NCBI GenBank assembly: GCA_023091735.1
Contig: JALKBU010000056.1
Coordinates: 41,521 to 105,520, forward strand
Reading direction: 5' to 3'
Source of the DNA: Trichomonas tenax
Taxonomy: Eukaryota > Parabasalia > Trichomonadida > Trichomonadidae
Length of the DNA stretch: 64,000 bases
A program made the translations under genes and the position numbers. Below, one piece after another: positions 20,169 to 29,160 of the stretch (position 1 is its first letter; every line of letters starts with the position of its first letter). Under the pieces are notes generated by a model. It was not told the DNA's origin, did no database searches, and saw only the letters and a list, made by a program, of their open reading frames with translations.

Positions 20169-20546
20169 TTATTTTAATTCAATAACAAGTCTAATTGCGA
20201 GGGGTTCAGCCTCGGGCTTAAGCTTTGGACACATGTTAAGTGGGAACCAATCAAGAACAGCCTTGTTCTGTTCGAATTTCGATACTGGGATTGCGATTGT
20301 ACCAATTGGATCATCAGCAGATAATGTGTCATGATCCATTAAGCGGATGTGAAGGCTGTCTGCCTTATTTAATACAGGAAAAACGAAACGTGTATCCCAA
20401 ATTGGATTCTTCTCGTTCTTCTTGACCTTTGTCTCCTCAACTTTTCCGTTGGTTAGTCTCAATTGGACGAAAGGATCGGCCCAGCCAACTGGATCAACTT
20501 TTGGAACTCCCTTCGCTTCGAGAACAATGACAGTGAGATGTGTCAT
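20169..20546 (-). CDS. Single C2-domain protein
   Basis: 125 residues forming one complete C2 domain and nothing else: HLTVIVLEAKGVPKVD at the first strand, GWADPFVQL in the calcium loop 1 region, NPIWDTRFVFPV, MDHDTLSADDPIG for loop 3, and an IRLVIELK final strand. The Asp residues in the loops are largely kept, so Ca2+/phospholipid binding is plausible. Small stand-alone C2 proteins usually tether to membranes. The open frame extends to 20558, but that codon is TTG; the ATG at 20546 is the start. The AGGGTTTGTA sequence just upstream belongs to the CCCTATTTT repeat type. Confidence 0.85.
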   Translation of the reverse strand: MTHLTVIVLEAKGVPKVDPVGWADPFVQLRLTNGKVEETKVKKNEKNPIWDTRFVFPVLNKADSLHIRLMDHDTLSADDPIGTIAIPVSKFEQNKAVLDWFPLNMCPKLKPEAEPLAIRLVIELK

Positions 20547-20562
20547 AAAATAATACAAACCC

Positions 20563-20592
20563 TATTTTATTTTAACACACCCTAATTTATTT
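20563..20592. repeat. Short CCCTATTTT-type dimer upstream of the C2 gene
   Basis: CCCTATTTTATTTTAACACA followed by CCCTAATTTATTTTA, two copies 20 bp apart. Similar half-units form the minisatellite at 14436-14565. Here it sits upstream of a minus-strand gene, so relative to transcription it is in the opposite orientation. Confidence 0.5.
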
Positions 20593-20599
20593 TAATTGT

Positions 20600-21103
20600 T
20601 GATCGGTCGAATCCCTTTCTGGAACGTATTATGCCTGCAGATGCCTGCCAACTCTACATTGTTTGGGGTAAAAATATTTGATATTCCAGATTATGGTTCA
20701 TAAAGATATTGATTACACGCAGTGAGTATGTTGCCGTCTGACACATAGCGTCCCATGGCTCATCACCGAAACAGTCGAATATAGAATAAAATTCTGTAAC
20801 ATCATTACCAAACCGAAACGTGCATAACGGACTGAGAGAGATCTACGATTTTCCTTAGAGAAACAGAATATTCGAAGTAAATATGAATATAGGTATATTG
20901 AATTAATCTTCTATATAGCATGGCTATGTAATGGATCGCAGCTTATGATGAATCTGAGAAGTCTTTATTGTTTCAATACATTGTTTCTCGTTAATAATTA
21001 TAATGCTAATCCGACCATCGTGAGCTATAGCAAAAATAGCCCCGAAGGCAGTCATCCCTCGGCACCAGCCACCATCCAGCAATAATCGATAGATCTGATT
21101 TCA
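20600..21103 (-). pseudogene. Degraded transposase-like remnant
   Basis: On the minus strand a 58-codon open frame runs from about 21103 to a TAG at 20924-20926. It contains LLLDGGWCRG, MTAFGAIFAIAHDGRIS, and NEKQCIETIK. This order (GAI..DGR..I.., then an N.E.YI-like segment) recalls the DDE core of Tc1/mariner transposases. After frameshifts, protein-like sequence continues downstream (FCFSKENRRSLS; FYSIFDCFGDEPWDAM; INIFMNHNLEYQIFLPQ) to about 20640. It is more GC-rich than its surroundings. No terminal repeats were found. The mariner assignment is tentative; that this is a decayed coding sequence is better supported. Confidence 0.45.
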
Positions 21104-21559
21104 TTTAATTTATATATTTATCCTCGATTATTCCCCACCAAAAAAATTACAGTAAATTTAATTAATTTTGTTTAAAACTCTGGACGAACAGAGTGTTAAT
21201 ATGAAAGAATCATTAATGAGGTGAAGTGATCGTAAAATTGAGAGTAATAAAATGTGACATTCAACTTTTGAATTCGGGAAAACGGTTAGGAAATTTGGTG
21301 AATTGCTGTTGAAACATATCTAAAAACCAAAAGCTATATTATTGTTATAAATCTCTCAATTTTTTAAATTTCATTTTTATACTTCTTTTTCAACACCAGT
21401 AATAAAATATGCAAGAAAAAATGAAAAGAAATTTCAGTTAGAAAGTTTTTTGTAAATATAAAAACAATAATCCAAAATGTGTAACCAGGTACGAATGTCC
21501 CGTCACTTTTTTTATCTTCTCAGAAAATTGAAAATTTCGCATTTTCACCATTTTGACAA
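21104..21559. other. Intergenic region upstream of coronin
   Basis: 456 bp, AT-rich. The last 80 bp contain CCGTCACTTTTT (about 21500) and TTTTCACCATTTT just before ATG 21560; either may act as the initiator. Confidence 0.45.
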
Positions 21560-22867
21560 ATGGCATCCCCATATCGTCACATCTACGCTGAGGTCGCTAA
21601 AGTTGAGAAGTCCTACCAGGAAGTCAACATCTCAACAACATCTGTTGACACCAACCTTCTCGCCGCTAACTACCGCTATGTTGCTTATCCAGTCGAGACA
21701 TCGGGTGGTGGCATCTTCGCTGTCCTCCCAGCTAACGGCTACGGCAAGGTCGGAACAACAAATTCCGTCTTCCGTGGTCACACAGGTGGAGTTCTTGATG
21801 TCGACTTCAATCCATTCAACGACAACATCATTGCCTCCGCTGCTGAGGATGCTACAATCCGCGTTTGGCAGATTGAGTTCAACGGAACTGATGTCCAGGA
21901 GCAGAACAACTCCCTCTCTATCATGAAGGGTCACTCCCGCCGTGTTACACGCATCTCATGGAACCCAGCTGTTAACAACACCATCGTCTCATTCGGCGCT
22001 GAGAACAGCATCAAGGTTTGGGATGTTTCCAAAGCTGCTTGCTCTTACACATTCAAACCAGGAAAGGATGCTCTCCTCGACATCAACTGGAACCAGAACG
22101 GTAACCTCCTCTGCTACCCAATGAAGGACAAGAAGCTCCACGTTTTGGATGTTCGTGCCAACACTGAAACATTCGTTGTTGGTTCTCACCCAGGACTTCG
22201 TGGTGGCCGTGCTGTCTTCTACGACAAGCAGAACATGATCGCCACAACAGGCTTCTCCTCTTCCTCTGGACGCCAGATTGCCGTCCGCGATGTTCGTAAC
22301 CCAGAGAATGCCCTGGCCCAGATCGATGTCGACTCCAACAACGGTATCCTCGCTCCATTCGTTGATGAGGACTTAGGCATCCTTGCTTGCTTCTCCCGTG
22401 GTGATGCTCTCATCCGCTTCTACGACTTACAGTCCGCTGAGAACCCACTCGTCGTTTGCAACTCCTTCCAGAACAAGGAGGCTATCCGTGCCTTCGCTCG
22501 CGCTCCAAAGTACTGCGTCGACACAAACATCTGCGAAATCGACCGCTTCTACGTCATCAACCAGGCTAAGCAGCTCCAGACAACACAGGTCATCATCCCA
22601 CGTAAGAATGCTGAGATCTTCCAGGAGGATATCTACCCAGCGACATGCAAGCCAGTTCCAGGTATCGAGCACGACGCATGGAAGGCCGGTGGTCAGCCAA
22701 AGTTCGAGAGATTTTCACTCGAGAACGGTTACACACCAGCTGATGGCCCTGCCTTCTCTGTCACTGCTGCTCCAGAGGAGACACTCGAGTCTCTTAAGGA
22801 GGAGAACCAGAAGCTTAAGGCCCGTGTTGCCAAATTAGAAGCTGAGATTGCCAAGCTTAAGAAATAA
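21560..22867 (+). CDS. Coronin
   Basis: 435 residues, typical length for a short coronin. The start SPYRHIYAEV matches the coronin N-terminal signature region. Seven-bladed WD40 sequence follows, including GHTGGVLDVDFNPF, ASAAEDATIRVWQI and GHSRRVTRISWNP, then the coronin-specific extension, and a C-terminal ~30-residue coiled coil (LKEENQKLKARVAKLEAEI) for trimerisation. It binds F-actin and Arp2/3 and regulates actin turnover, prominent in adhering trichomonads. Codons are strongly C-ending, pointing to high expression. ATG 21560 is the first start in this frame. Confidence 0.95.
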   Translation: MASPYRHIYAEVAKVEKSYQEVNISTTSVDTNLLAANYRYVAYPVETSGGGIFAVLPANGYGKVGTTNSVFRGHTGGVLDVDFNPFNDNIIASAAEDATIRVWQIEFNGTDVQEQNNSLSIMKGHSRRVTRISWNPAVNNTIVSFGAENSIKVWDVSKAACSYTFKPGKDALLDINWNQNGNLLCYPMKDKKLHVLDVRANTETFVVGSHPGLRGGRAVFYDKQNMIATTGFSSSSGRQIAVRDVRNPENALAQIDVDSNNGILAPFVDEDLGILACFSRGDALIRFYDLQSAENPLVVCNSFQNKEAIRAFARAPKYCVDTNICEIDRFYVINQAKQLQTTQVIIPRKNAEIFQEDIYPATCKPVPGIEHDAWKAGGQPKFERFSLENGYTPADGPAFSVTAAPEETLESLKEENQKLKARVAKLEAEIAKLKK

Positions 22868-23171
22868 ACAATCTGCGTAAAAGTTTATAATTTGATAAAT
22901 TTTATTCTACTTATTGGAAAATTTTTACATTTGCTTATCAACACTTCTCAAATATTGATAGAATGCATTTGCTTTTAATATTCTAATAATCTATAGATTT
23001 ATTTTAGAGTTTAAATGATTAGATATCAAACAATTTAGAGAACATTATTAAAACAGGCAAATTTTATTTTAAACACTTTACTCAATACATTTTCAATTTC
23101 TAGATATTCTAAGAACATGATGTCTGAGACACAGAAAGACATCTGTTAAGGAAAAGGAATATACATTAATT
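22868..23171. other. Intergenic region
   Basis: 304 bp between convergent coronin and kinase genes; AT-rich, nothing recognised. Confidence 0.5.
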
Positions 23172-24020
23172 TTATTCTGCTAAAAATGGGTGCTGAAGTG
23201 CTTCATGAGCTGATATCCTGCGAAACTGGCTGACAGTAAGCATTTTGAGCATCAAATCAACTGAGCTCTCGTCGACATTCGGTGGAAGGATAGATCTGAG
23301 TGTTGGCTGATGTTCTGGGAGATTGAATCCATTAAAGTATTCTATTTCCTTCATTTCAGGCCAATCCTCAGGCTTTGGGGTACCTAACACTTGAATAATG
23401 TTCATGATAACTGCGATCTGCCCATCACCTTCAAATATCAGTTTTCCTGCGAGCATATGACCAAGTATGCATCCTACACCCCATATATCCATCTTTTCAT
23501 TGTAATGCTCCAAACCAAGAAGGCAATCAAGTGGTGCAAACTGATTTGTAAATCTCGATGGTGTAAGAGGTTTCCCTTCTATTTCTCTGCAGTACCCAAA
23601 GTCAATAAGTCTCACTTCATTAGATTCTGATATGAGAACATTTGAAGATTTCATATCTCGATGAATATAACCGCGTGAATGTATATACTCGAGTCCCTTT
23701 AGTATTTCTCTCGTTATATGTTTGATCTGATTCAACTCCATGACTCGATTTTCTTCAAGAATCGCTAATAAATCCTTTCCTCCGTTCTCTAGTATGATGT
23801 ACTGTGACATAAAGCCTCTAAACGTATCAAGCATCACGATAATATTCGGATGTTTCAAGTTTTTAAGTGTTTCAATTTCTTGGTCACTGATTTCGTCAAT
23901 ATCAGATTCTTTAGATATAACAGTTTTGTTCGTGAGAAGGTCCTTGCACAGATATATGCTTCCGAAGGTACCTTGCTGTATATATTTGATTTTCTCATAT
24001 CTCTTCAATCCCGACAACAT
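23172..24020 (-). CDS. CDK-like (CMGC) protein kinase
   Basis: 282 residues, a bare kinase domain. Motifs: glycine loop QGTFGS (16-21), Lys37, HRDMKSSN (120-127), IDFGY (139-143) and MDIWGVG (177-183). C-terminal sequence LGTPKPEDWPEM is CDK-like. The cyclin-binding helix reads roughly KESDIDEIS, not PSTAIRE. The APE motif is altered to APL (162-164), although a candidate T-loop Thr remains at 158. Catalytic residues are intact, so it is probably active. The cyclin partner and pathway cannot be told. A GGCATTTTTCATA element directly precedes the ATG. Confidence 0.88.
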   Translation of the reverse strand: MLSGLKRYEKIKYIQQGTFGSIYLCKDLLTNKTVISKESDIDEISDQEIETLKNLKHPNIIVMLDTFRGFMSQYIILENGGKDLLAILEENRVMELNQIKHITREILKGLEYIHSRGYIHRDMKSSNVLISESNEVRLIDFGYCREIEGKPLTPSRFTNQFAPLDCLLGLEHYNEKMDIWGVGCILGHMLAGKLIFEGDGQIAVIMNIIQVLGTPKPEDWPEMKEIEYFNGFNLPEHQPTLRSILPPNVDESSVDLMLKMLTVSQFRRISAHEALQHPFLAE

Positions 24021-24033
24021 TATGAAAAATGCC
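24021..24033 (-). promoter_or_regulatory. Initiator-like element of the CDK-like kinase gene
   Basis: GGCATTTTTCATA on the minus strand abuts ATG 24020, the same GGCATTTTT form seen at 5441-5450. Confidence 0.45.
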
Positions 24034-24083
24034 GAATAAAACTTATATTAGTTATATTTTAAAAGAGTGACACTATCAAAAAT

Positions 24084-24725
24084 TTAGCAAGAGCAGCCGC
24101 CACCGCCCTGTGGTGCGCTTGGCTTTGTTAAGTCAACCTTTGGTGCCTGAGCCGTTTTTGGTGCAGACTCTCCACTCTCCTGGGCTGTCTTGTCACTAGA
24201 AGCAGCTGCTGGAGCTGGAGCCTGCGATTCTCCTTCTGTTGGGATCAAAGCGACCATGTTGAAGAGTTCTTTGATATTTGTTGGTGTTACCGCACTCGTT
24301 TCGATATATTTAGCATTCTTATTCTCAGCGTACTTGGCAATTTCTTCTGATGGAACTTCGCGATTTTGTTCGAGATCGCATTTATTACCGACAATAACGA
24401 ATTTCGGGTTTGCAATGTCTATGACCATCTTGAACCACTTCTCAAGATCGTCGAATGTTGAGCGCTGTGTAAGATCGAAAACGAAAACAGCAACTGTGGA
24501 ATCGCGGATGTAAGATGGGATCAACGAATGGAATTTCTCTTGTCCAGCAGTATCCCAGATCTGCATTCTGATGTCCTTGCCATCAAGATGCAAAGTTTTC
24601 GCGAAAAAGTCGATACCAACTGTTGGCTGGTGATCATTTGATACGGAGTCATACATGTACTGGTTAATGATCGATGTTTTTCCGACAGCGGAATTTCCTA
24701 CAAAAACAACTTTGTGCTGGATCAT
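24084..24725 (-). CDS. Rab GTPase, Rab6-like
   Basis: 213 residues. P-loop GNSAVGKTS (10-18), switch region PTVGIDFFAK, WDTAGQEKFHSL, NKCD and ETSAV are all present. The SLIPSYIRDS stretch after switch II is characteristic of Rab6, which acts in Golgi retrograde transport. The tail is a ~45-residue Ala/Pro/Ser linker ending GGGGCSC, a CXC double-prenylation motif. The open frame reaches 24800, but from a GTG that would add residues not found in Rabs; ATG 24725 (MIQHKVVFVG) matches the family start. Confidence 0.92.
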   Translation of the reverse strand: MIQHKVVFVGNSAVGKTSIINQYMYDSVSNDHQPTVGIDFFAKTLHLDGKDIRMQIWDTAGQEKFHSLIPSYIRDSTVAVFVFDLTQRSTFDDLEKWFKMVIDIANPKFVIVGNKCDLEQNREVPSEEIAKYAENKNAKYIETSAVTPTNIKELFNMVALIPTEGESQAPAPAAASSDKTAQESGESAPKTAQAPKVDLTKPSAPQGGGGCSC

Positions 24726-24924
24726 TTTTTTGAAAAATTTCAAACAGAGTTGTTCAAAATTATATTTTGTCACTTTTATTGAAATATTTCGAAATGTCAC
24801 TTTTACTATATTATTATTACCATATATAAGGTTATTTTCATGGCACTTTTCTCAATCTAAACAGAGATCTTCGATTTTTAATTTGTCACTTTTAGAGATA
24901 AATGAACGGAGTTGTTTAATTTTT

Positions 24925-24934
24925 GGCACTTTTT
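24925..24934 (+). promoter_or_regulatory. Initiator of the C3HC3H zinc-protein gene
   Basis: GGCACTTTTT, with CA-C-TTTT as in the trichomonad initiator, 19-28 nt before ATG 24953. Another TGTCACTTTT lies about 35 bp further upstream. Confidence 0.55.
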
Positions 24935-24952
24935 AATTTTATTCTTCATTTC

Positions 24953-25555
24953 ATGGCTTTGAGTGCCAACGATATATTCCATAACTATCTGAGATCGATA
25001 AATATCGGAGAACCAAGTCCCTTCATTCCTGCCAACGTTTCAAAGTATAATGATAACATTCCAAATCCAGAAGATTTACATCCAATTCCTAGAGATATTA
25101 CTGATCAAGAATTCGAGTCACCAATGTACACTAAACTTGATACAGACGAAATGAAGAAAGAATTTGTTCAATATCAAATTAAACATATCGCATCTCAGAT
25201 AGAACACGGAAAAATCGACCAAAATGTACTTCAAAGTACAGAAATTGACCTAAGCAATCAGTTCTCCAGTGTTAACAATTTCATTAAATTCAAACAGAGT
25301 TTGGCAACATATTATGAAATGCAATCGGAAGAAATGGGTCTTCCAGTTAAAATACAGTTATGCAAGTGTCCTCAGTGTCTGAACAACGCAGTTCCAAAGT
25401 TCCAATACTGCATAAATCATATTTATCAAGATCCAAAGTATTCAAAACAAAAGTTTATTTCAACATACTCACATAAAAAGGAAGATAAAAAGGTTTGCCG
25501 TACTCCATGTCCGGAAAACGCAACTTTGTGCCAATTCCATAAAACTGGCAAATAG
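24953..25555 (+). CDS. KANSL2/INO80D-type C3HC3H zinc-domain protein
   Basis: 200 residues. The C-terminal ~65 residues have Cys/His spacing of the C3HC3H potential DNA-binding domain: CKCPQC, FQYCINHI with a following Asp, then VCRTPCPEN and CQFH at the end. This domain is found in KANSL2 and INO80D, subunits of chromatin acetyltransferase and remodelling complexes. The N-terminal part is helical and unassigned (NPEDLHPIPRDITDQEF). The longest frame starts at TTG 24923 upstream of the initiator, so ATG 24953 is used. Assignment rests on the Cys/His pattern; which complex it joins is unknown. Confidence 0.6.
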   Translation: MALSANDIFHNYLRSINIGEPSPFIPANVSKYNDNIPNPEDLHPIPRDITDQEFESPMYTKLDTDEMKKEFVQYQIKHIASQIEHGKIDQNVLQSTEIDLSNQFSSVNNFIKFKQSLATYYEMQSEEMGLPVKIQLCKCPQCLNNAVPKFQYCINHIYQDPKYSKQKFISTYSHKKEDKKVCRTPCPENATLCQFHKTGK

Positions 25556-25670
25556 ATTTAATAATAATTTTATATTACTTGTTATAAAGTATGTTTTGTA
25601 TTGCATTATTTAATTGATTTCAGAGTGATATTTGAAATAATCATATTTCGAGGAAAATACAAGACAAATT

Positions 25671-26627
25671 TTATTGGTAATGACATACATCATCAGGAAG
25701 AATCTTCCTTATCTTTTCTTTCTGTGCATTTGTAAGGTTGGATGGATATTGAAGCTTAACTGTTAAGATTAAGTTTCCACGCTTCTTTGGATCATTTTGA
25801 TACGGGAATCCTTTACCAGGGACAACGATAGTATCACCATCTCTAACATTTTGGAAAGAAACAGGAACATTTTGTCCATCAAGATTCTTGAACATAATTG
25901 TGTTTCTAGTGAACGATTGTGCAAGAGGAACAGTGACATTGCTATAAAGATTGTGTCCGACAAGTGTAAAGTTCTTGTTTGGCTTCACATAAGCAATAAA
26001 AATCACATCAGTTGCACTTCTATATGTTTCAGCATCTGTGATGTTTTTCGCGAAAAGACGAGACATTGGCCTCGTTCCTTTCGGTACGTACAGTGTAAAG
26101 TGCTCGTATTGTGAAACAAACGGTGATTGCTTGCATTTCTTGCAATTTGTTCCTTTCTGTGCACATACACATGGAACAGATCTGAATATATGGAAATTCT
26201 TCTTCTTTCCAGTCATAAAGTCCATTAATTCGAGATATATCGGATATGTTATCATTCCACCGAATCTTGATGCTTGATTTGCTCTATTTGTATCAAAGTA
26301 TCCCAAAGATATAACTTCTTCGTCGCTTTTATATCCAACAATCTTAAAAGTATCCGATTCGAAGCCTTCATTTCCGATTTGATCATAAATTGAGCGACCA
26401 ACATTAGTTTTTAGTATACTGTAAGCTTTTTCGATATTATCCCATTGATTTAACATCTTTTGTGATGGATTTGTGTGAGTTTTTCTATAATTAATATATC
26501 TTTTATACGATCTATTGATGTCATTTTGCGAGGCAAACTTCTTTAGACCGAGAGTTGCATATGGGTCAAATTCTGACTCATTGCTTTCATACCCTGAAGG
26601 AAGTCTAAAAAGAACAAAGAATATCAT
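25671..26627 (-). CDS. DnaJ-like protein lacking the HPD motif
   Basis: 318 residues. Residues ~20-85 look like a J domain (DPYATLGLKKFASQNDINRSYKRYI, then a helix ending in GRSIYDQIGNEGF), but the HPD between helices II and III is replaced by RKT/HTNP, so Hsp70 stimulation is doubtful. The rest is the type II Hsp40 client-binding barrel (FTLYVPKGT; VSFQNVRDGDTIVVPGKGFPYQ; RGNLILTVKLQYP). A short Cys cluster (CVCAQKGTNCKKC, about 155-167) is a shrunken zinc region. The N-terminus MIFFVLFRLPSG is hydrophobic and may be a short signal. It could be an ER-type J-like protein. The stop is near the polyadenylation region at 25640-25670. Confidence 0.7.
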   Translation of the reverse strand: MIFFVLFRLPSGYESNESEFDPYATLGLKKFASQNDINRSYKRYINYRKTHTNPSQKMLNQWDNIEKAYSILKTNVGRSIYDQIGNEGFESDTFKIVGYKSDEEVISLGYFDTNRANQASRFGGMITYPIYLELMDFMTGKKKNFHIFRSVPCVCAQKGTNCKKCKQSPFVSQYEHFTLYVPKGTRPMSRLFAKNITDAETYRSATDVIFIAYVKPNKNFTLVGHNLYSNVTVPLAQSFTRNTIMFKNLDGQNVPVSFQNVRDGDTIVVPGKGFPYQNDPKKRGNLILTVKLQYPSNLTNAQKEKIRKILPDDVCHYQ

Positions 26628-26630
26628 TAT

Positions 26631-26643
26631 TTGAAAAGTGATG
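26631..26643 (-). promoter_or_regulatory. Initiator (CATCACTTTTCAA) of the J-like gene
   Basis: TCACTTTT on the minus strand, about 5-10 nt before ATG 26627. It supports the ATG used and argues against a longer, intron-containing 5' end. Confidence 0.6.
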
Positions 26644-27118
26644 TTTTTTCATATCTTTTCGCATTGCTGTATATATTTGAGCAATTTTAGAGCAATGTAC
26701 ATTTATTTCTCTTCATTTTCTATCATATTCCTTTATATCCAAGCATAATTTCCATTTTTAATTTTTCTATTTCGTATTATCGCATTTCGTTTTGGAATAT
26801 ATTTATAAAATAATATATTTCCTCCTAAATATTTAATTTTAATTCCCAATTCTCAAAAGAGTGAATATTTTGTCCCTTCCTATATTATTTATTGGAAAAT
26901 ACAAAATTACACAAGGAAAACAACCAAAATCGGATGGATGCTATATACCTTAATGCTCAGTGAAATTTGAACATCTTATATTTTATTTTCAATTTATCAA
27001 AACCAATTTTGTCTGAGAAAATAAGGTAATACCAAGTTAGTGAAAAATTGTTGATACATCTATTTGTTATTTCAATTTTATCTAAATATTTTATTAAATA
27101 ATAGTTGATATTTGAATT
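26644..27118. other. Intergenic region
   Basis: 475 bp, AT-rich; nothing recognised. Confidence 0.5.
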
Positions 27119-28198
27119 TCATGATCTAGGAACTTTCATTTTTGTCTTTCCCGACAATGGAATTGCTGCTCTTGTTGCTTCTGGTCCAGGCTCTAATGTT
27201 GCTTGTCCAGTCAAAAGTTTATAAGGAATGGTCATGAAAGCCATTCCTGCGCGCTTAATAAGTGTAACAGTGTACTTCTCGCCGTATCTGTCAGCACCGG
27301 AGATGATGTTGATCATCTTGTCACCGAAATCTCCAAGATTAACAACTTGGCGGATATCAGGATCTTCGAGGTTAATCAAAGCGAGAAGTTCACCCTTAAG
27401 GAGAACGCTGATCCATCCATCATGGAAATCCCAATAACCGGACTTCCATTTCACGAAACCGATCGTCTTGGAGCCAACAACTGTCATTATGCACTTTTCT
27501 CCTGTCACAGATACTACTACGACTCTGTCCTTGTCTACCTTGAAGTCAGCAATTGTTGGGCACATCTTTGATGTTGTTCTATAATATTCTTTGAATTCGC
27601 CATTTTCAAAGTAATAAAGGGACTCATGCCGCTGGATGAGGTATCCATTGCCGAAAGCTGCAATGTTAGAAGCGGAAATCGATATTCTATGTTCACCAAT
27701 AACAATATCGTCGTATTTGTTTAATTCTTCGTAGGAATTCAGTTTAATTCTGATAATACGCAGCGATCCCCTGTGAAGGACGGCTAATTCGTTTGGTTTT
27801 TCGGGGTTCATTGAGCCAGCGAATGCGACAACTTCGTTCATGTTTGGATAGCTGAACAACGTGCAGCAAAACTGGTGACCATTATCGTAAATACCGAATT
27901 TACCAGATGAATCTTGGAAAATAACGCATGTTTCTGGATGTGGATAAAAAACCGGCCTTTCTTCCTCCGGCAATGCCTCATGTTGGATTGATCCATCGAG
28001 GCAGATTCCGCTGAAGTTCTTGATTTTAGCTGTGTGGATATATTTAAAGTGCTGTAAACCACTCATTGTTCGATTTACATTCTGAATGCTTGTTATAACG
28101 AGCGTGTTTCCATGCGTGTACACGAGTGCGTCCTCGATGCGCTTGGAAACATCTATTTCCCTGTCGAAATTAATGAGGTCACTGATTACAGGCCTCAT
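27119..28198 (-). CDS. Conserved-looking protein of unknown function, beta-rich
   Basis: 359 residues, codon use as in expressed genes. The sequence is beta-rich with repeating hydrophobic strands and Gly/Asp turns (EDALVYTHGNTLVITSI; NELAVLHRGSLRIIRIKL; DRVVVVSVTGEKCIMTV; GWISVLLKGELLALINL), which suggests a seven-bladed propeller, but no WD dipeptides or named family are evident. The C-terminal ~35 residues are basic and Pro/Ala-rich. No signal peptide or membrane segment is seen. A propeller in a trafficking or cytoskeletal complex is a guess only. Confidence 0.75.
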   Translation of the reverse strand: MRPVISDLINFDREIDVSKRIEDALVYTHGNTLVITSIQNVNRTMSGLQHFKYIHTAKIKNFSGICLDGSIQHEALPEEERPVFYPHPETCVIFQDSSGKFGIYDNGHQFCCTLFSYPNMNEVVAFAGSMNPEKPNELAVLHRGSLRIIRIKLNSYEELNKYDDIVIGEHRISISASNIAAFGNGYLIQRHESLYYFENGEFKEYYRTTSKMCPTIADFKVDKDRVVVVSVTGEKCIMTVVGSKTIGFVKWKSGYWDFHDGWISVLLKGELLALINLEDPDIRQVVNLGDFGDKMINIISGADRYGEKYTVTLIKRAGMAFMTIPYKLLTGQATLEPGPEATRAAIPLSGKTKMKVPRS

Positions 28199-28979
28199 TT
28201 TACTTTTCTAAACGATTTTTTTTGGTCTGCGCATTGGTTTTCAAGTTTTGTTCAAATGCATTCATTTTCAAATTATAAACATGTTATCACGAGAGTTTTG
28301 ACCTAAAGAGTGTATTTTTCCAATTGATAAAATTTCATTTATGGTAAAGTCCATCGTGTATATGTGGGTCAGTCTGAAAAGTACTTTTGAAAAAGAATGA
28401 ATATGAAAAAATTTCAATAAAACCAAGAGGAAGCATGAATATTTTGAAGGCTTGTCTAAAATTGATACGAAAAGTCGGCGAAACTCGTTTTTTAACTCAC
28501 TGGATTAACTTCTTGCTAAGTTATTGAACCCCAATGTACAAAATCCTGTTGTGCATGATATATTAAAGAATTAGCTAACAATGTCTATATTTCATTAAAA
28601 TATTAAATATATCTTGCATCAAAAACATTGATTTGCCATGATGTGCTTTACTCATTATAATATATTATATTTCCATTGTATAGCATTTTTATAACGTAAA
28701 ATATGTTGTTGTCGATGGTAAATAAGGAGTCTATGACAAAAGTGAACATCAAAAAGTGACAGGTGAACCTTAAAGTCGCTTTTATGAATAAACTGTCACT
28801 TTTTGCGCGGGCAAATTGTCACCTTTATAAAAAGTATCATAAATATCTTTGTTGTCTAACCAATACATCCAGGTTAGTGTTGTTGACGAGCCACAACTCT
28901 ATCATCAACGAGCATATACCTAATTGGTAAGAAAACAACGATATTTATGCATGGTTAAATTGTTGCGAGAATGTCATTG
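28199..28979. other. Intergenic region with an initiator-like inverted repeat
   Basis: 781 bp. It contains a perfect 11-bp inverted repeat, AAAAAGTGACA (28751-28761) and TGTCACTTTTT (28794-28804), plus further GTGAAC and GTCACC copies nearby. These are initiator-type sequences in both orientations but no gene is close. Otherwise AT-rich. Confidence 0.5.
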
Positions 28980-29140
28980 GGCGAGGTTGGCCTGAGACTT
29001 CCAAAGCCCTCGAGTGGCCAGGCCAAGCCCTAGCAAGAAGGGCTCAGCCTACAGAAGCCGCCTCTACCTTCAGCATCAGATTCGATGCATGGCGAGGTCG
29101 GCCTGAGACTTCCAAAGCCCTCGAGTGGTCAAGCCAGGTC
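28980..29140. repeat. GC-rich direct repeat, 111-bp period
   Basis: Two ~50-bp copies (28980-29029 and 29091-29140) of GGCGAGGTYGGCCTGAGACT... continuing to CGAGTGG are nearly identical, and 61 bp lie between them. The island is far richer in G+C than anything near it. On the minus strand both copies share one reading frame (PLEGFGSLRPTSP), since 111 is 37 codons, but stops interrupt it. Confidence 0.8.
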
Positions 29141-29160
29141 ATATCAAGAACCCACTGATT

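Noticed and set aside
20603..20620. GGTCGAATCCC, like a tRNA T-arm/B-box
   Set aside because: No A-box, anticodon stem or acceptor pairing in the preceding 70 nt; it sits beside the transposase-like remnant.
24726..24800. 25-residue N-terminal extension on the Rab
   Set aside because: It starts with GTG and reads through AT-rich promoter-type sequence; Rabs start near the ATG at 24725.
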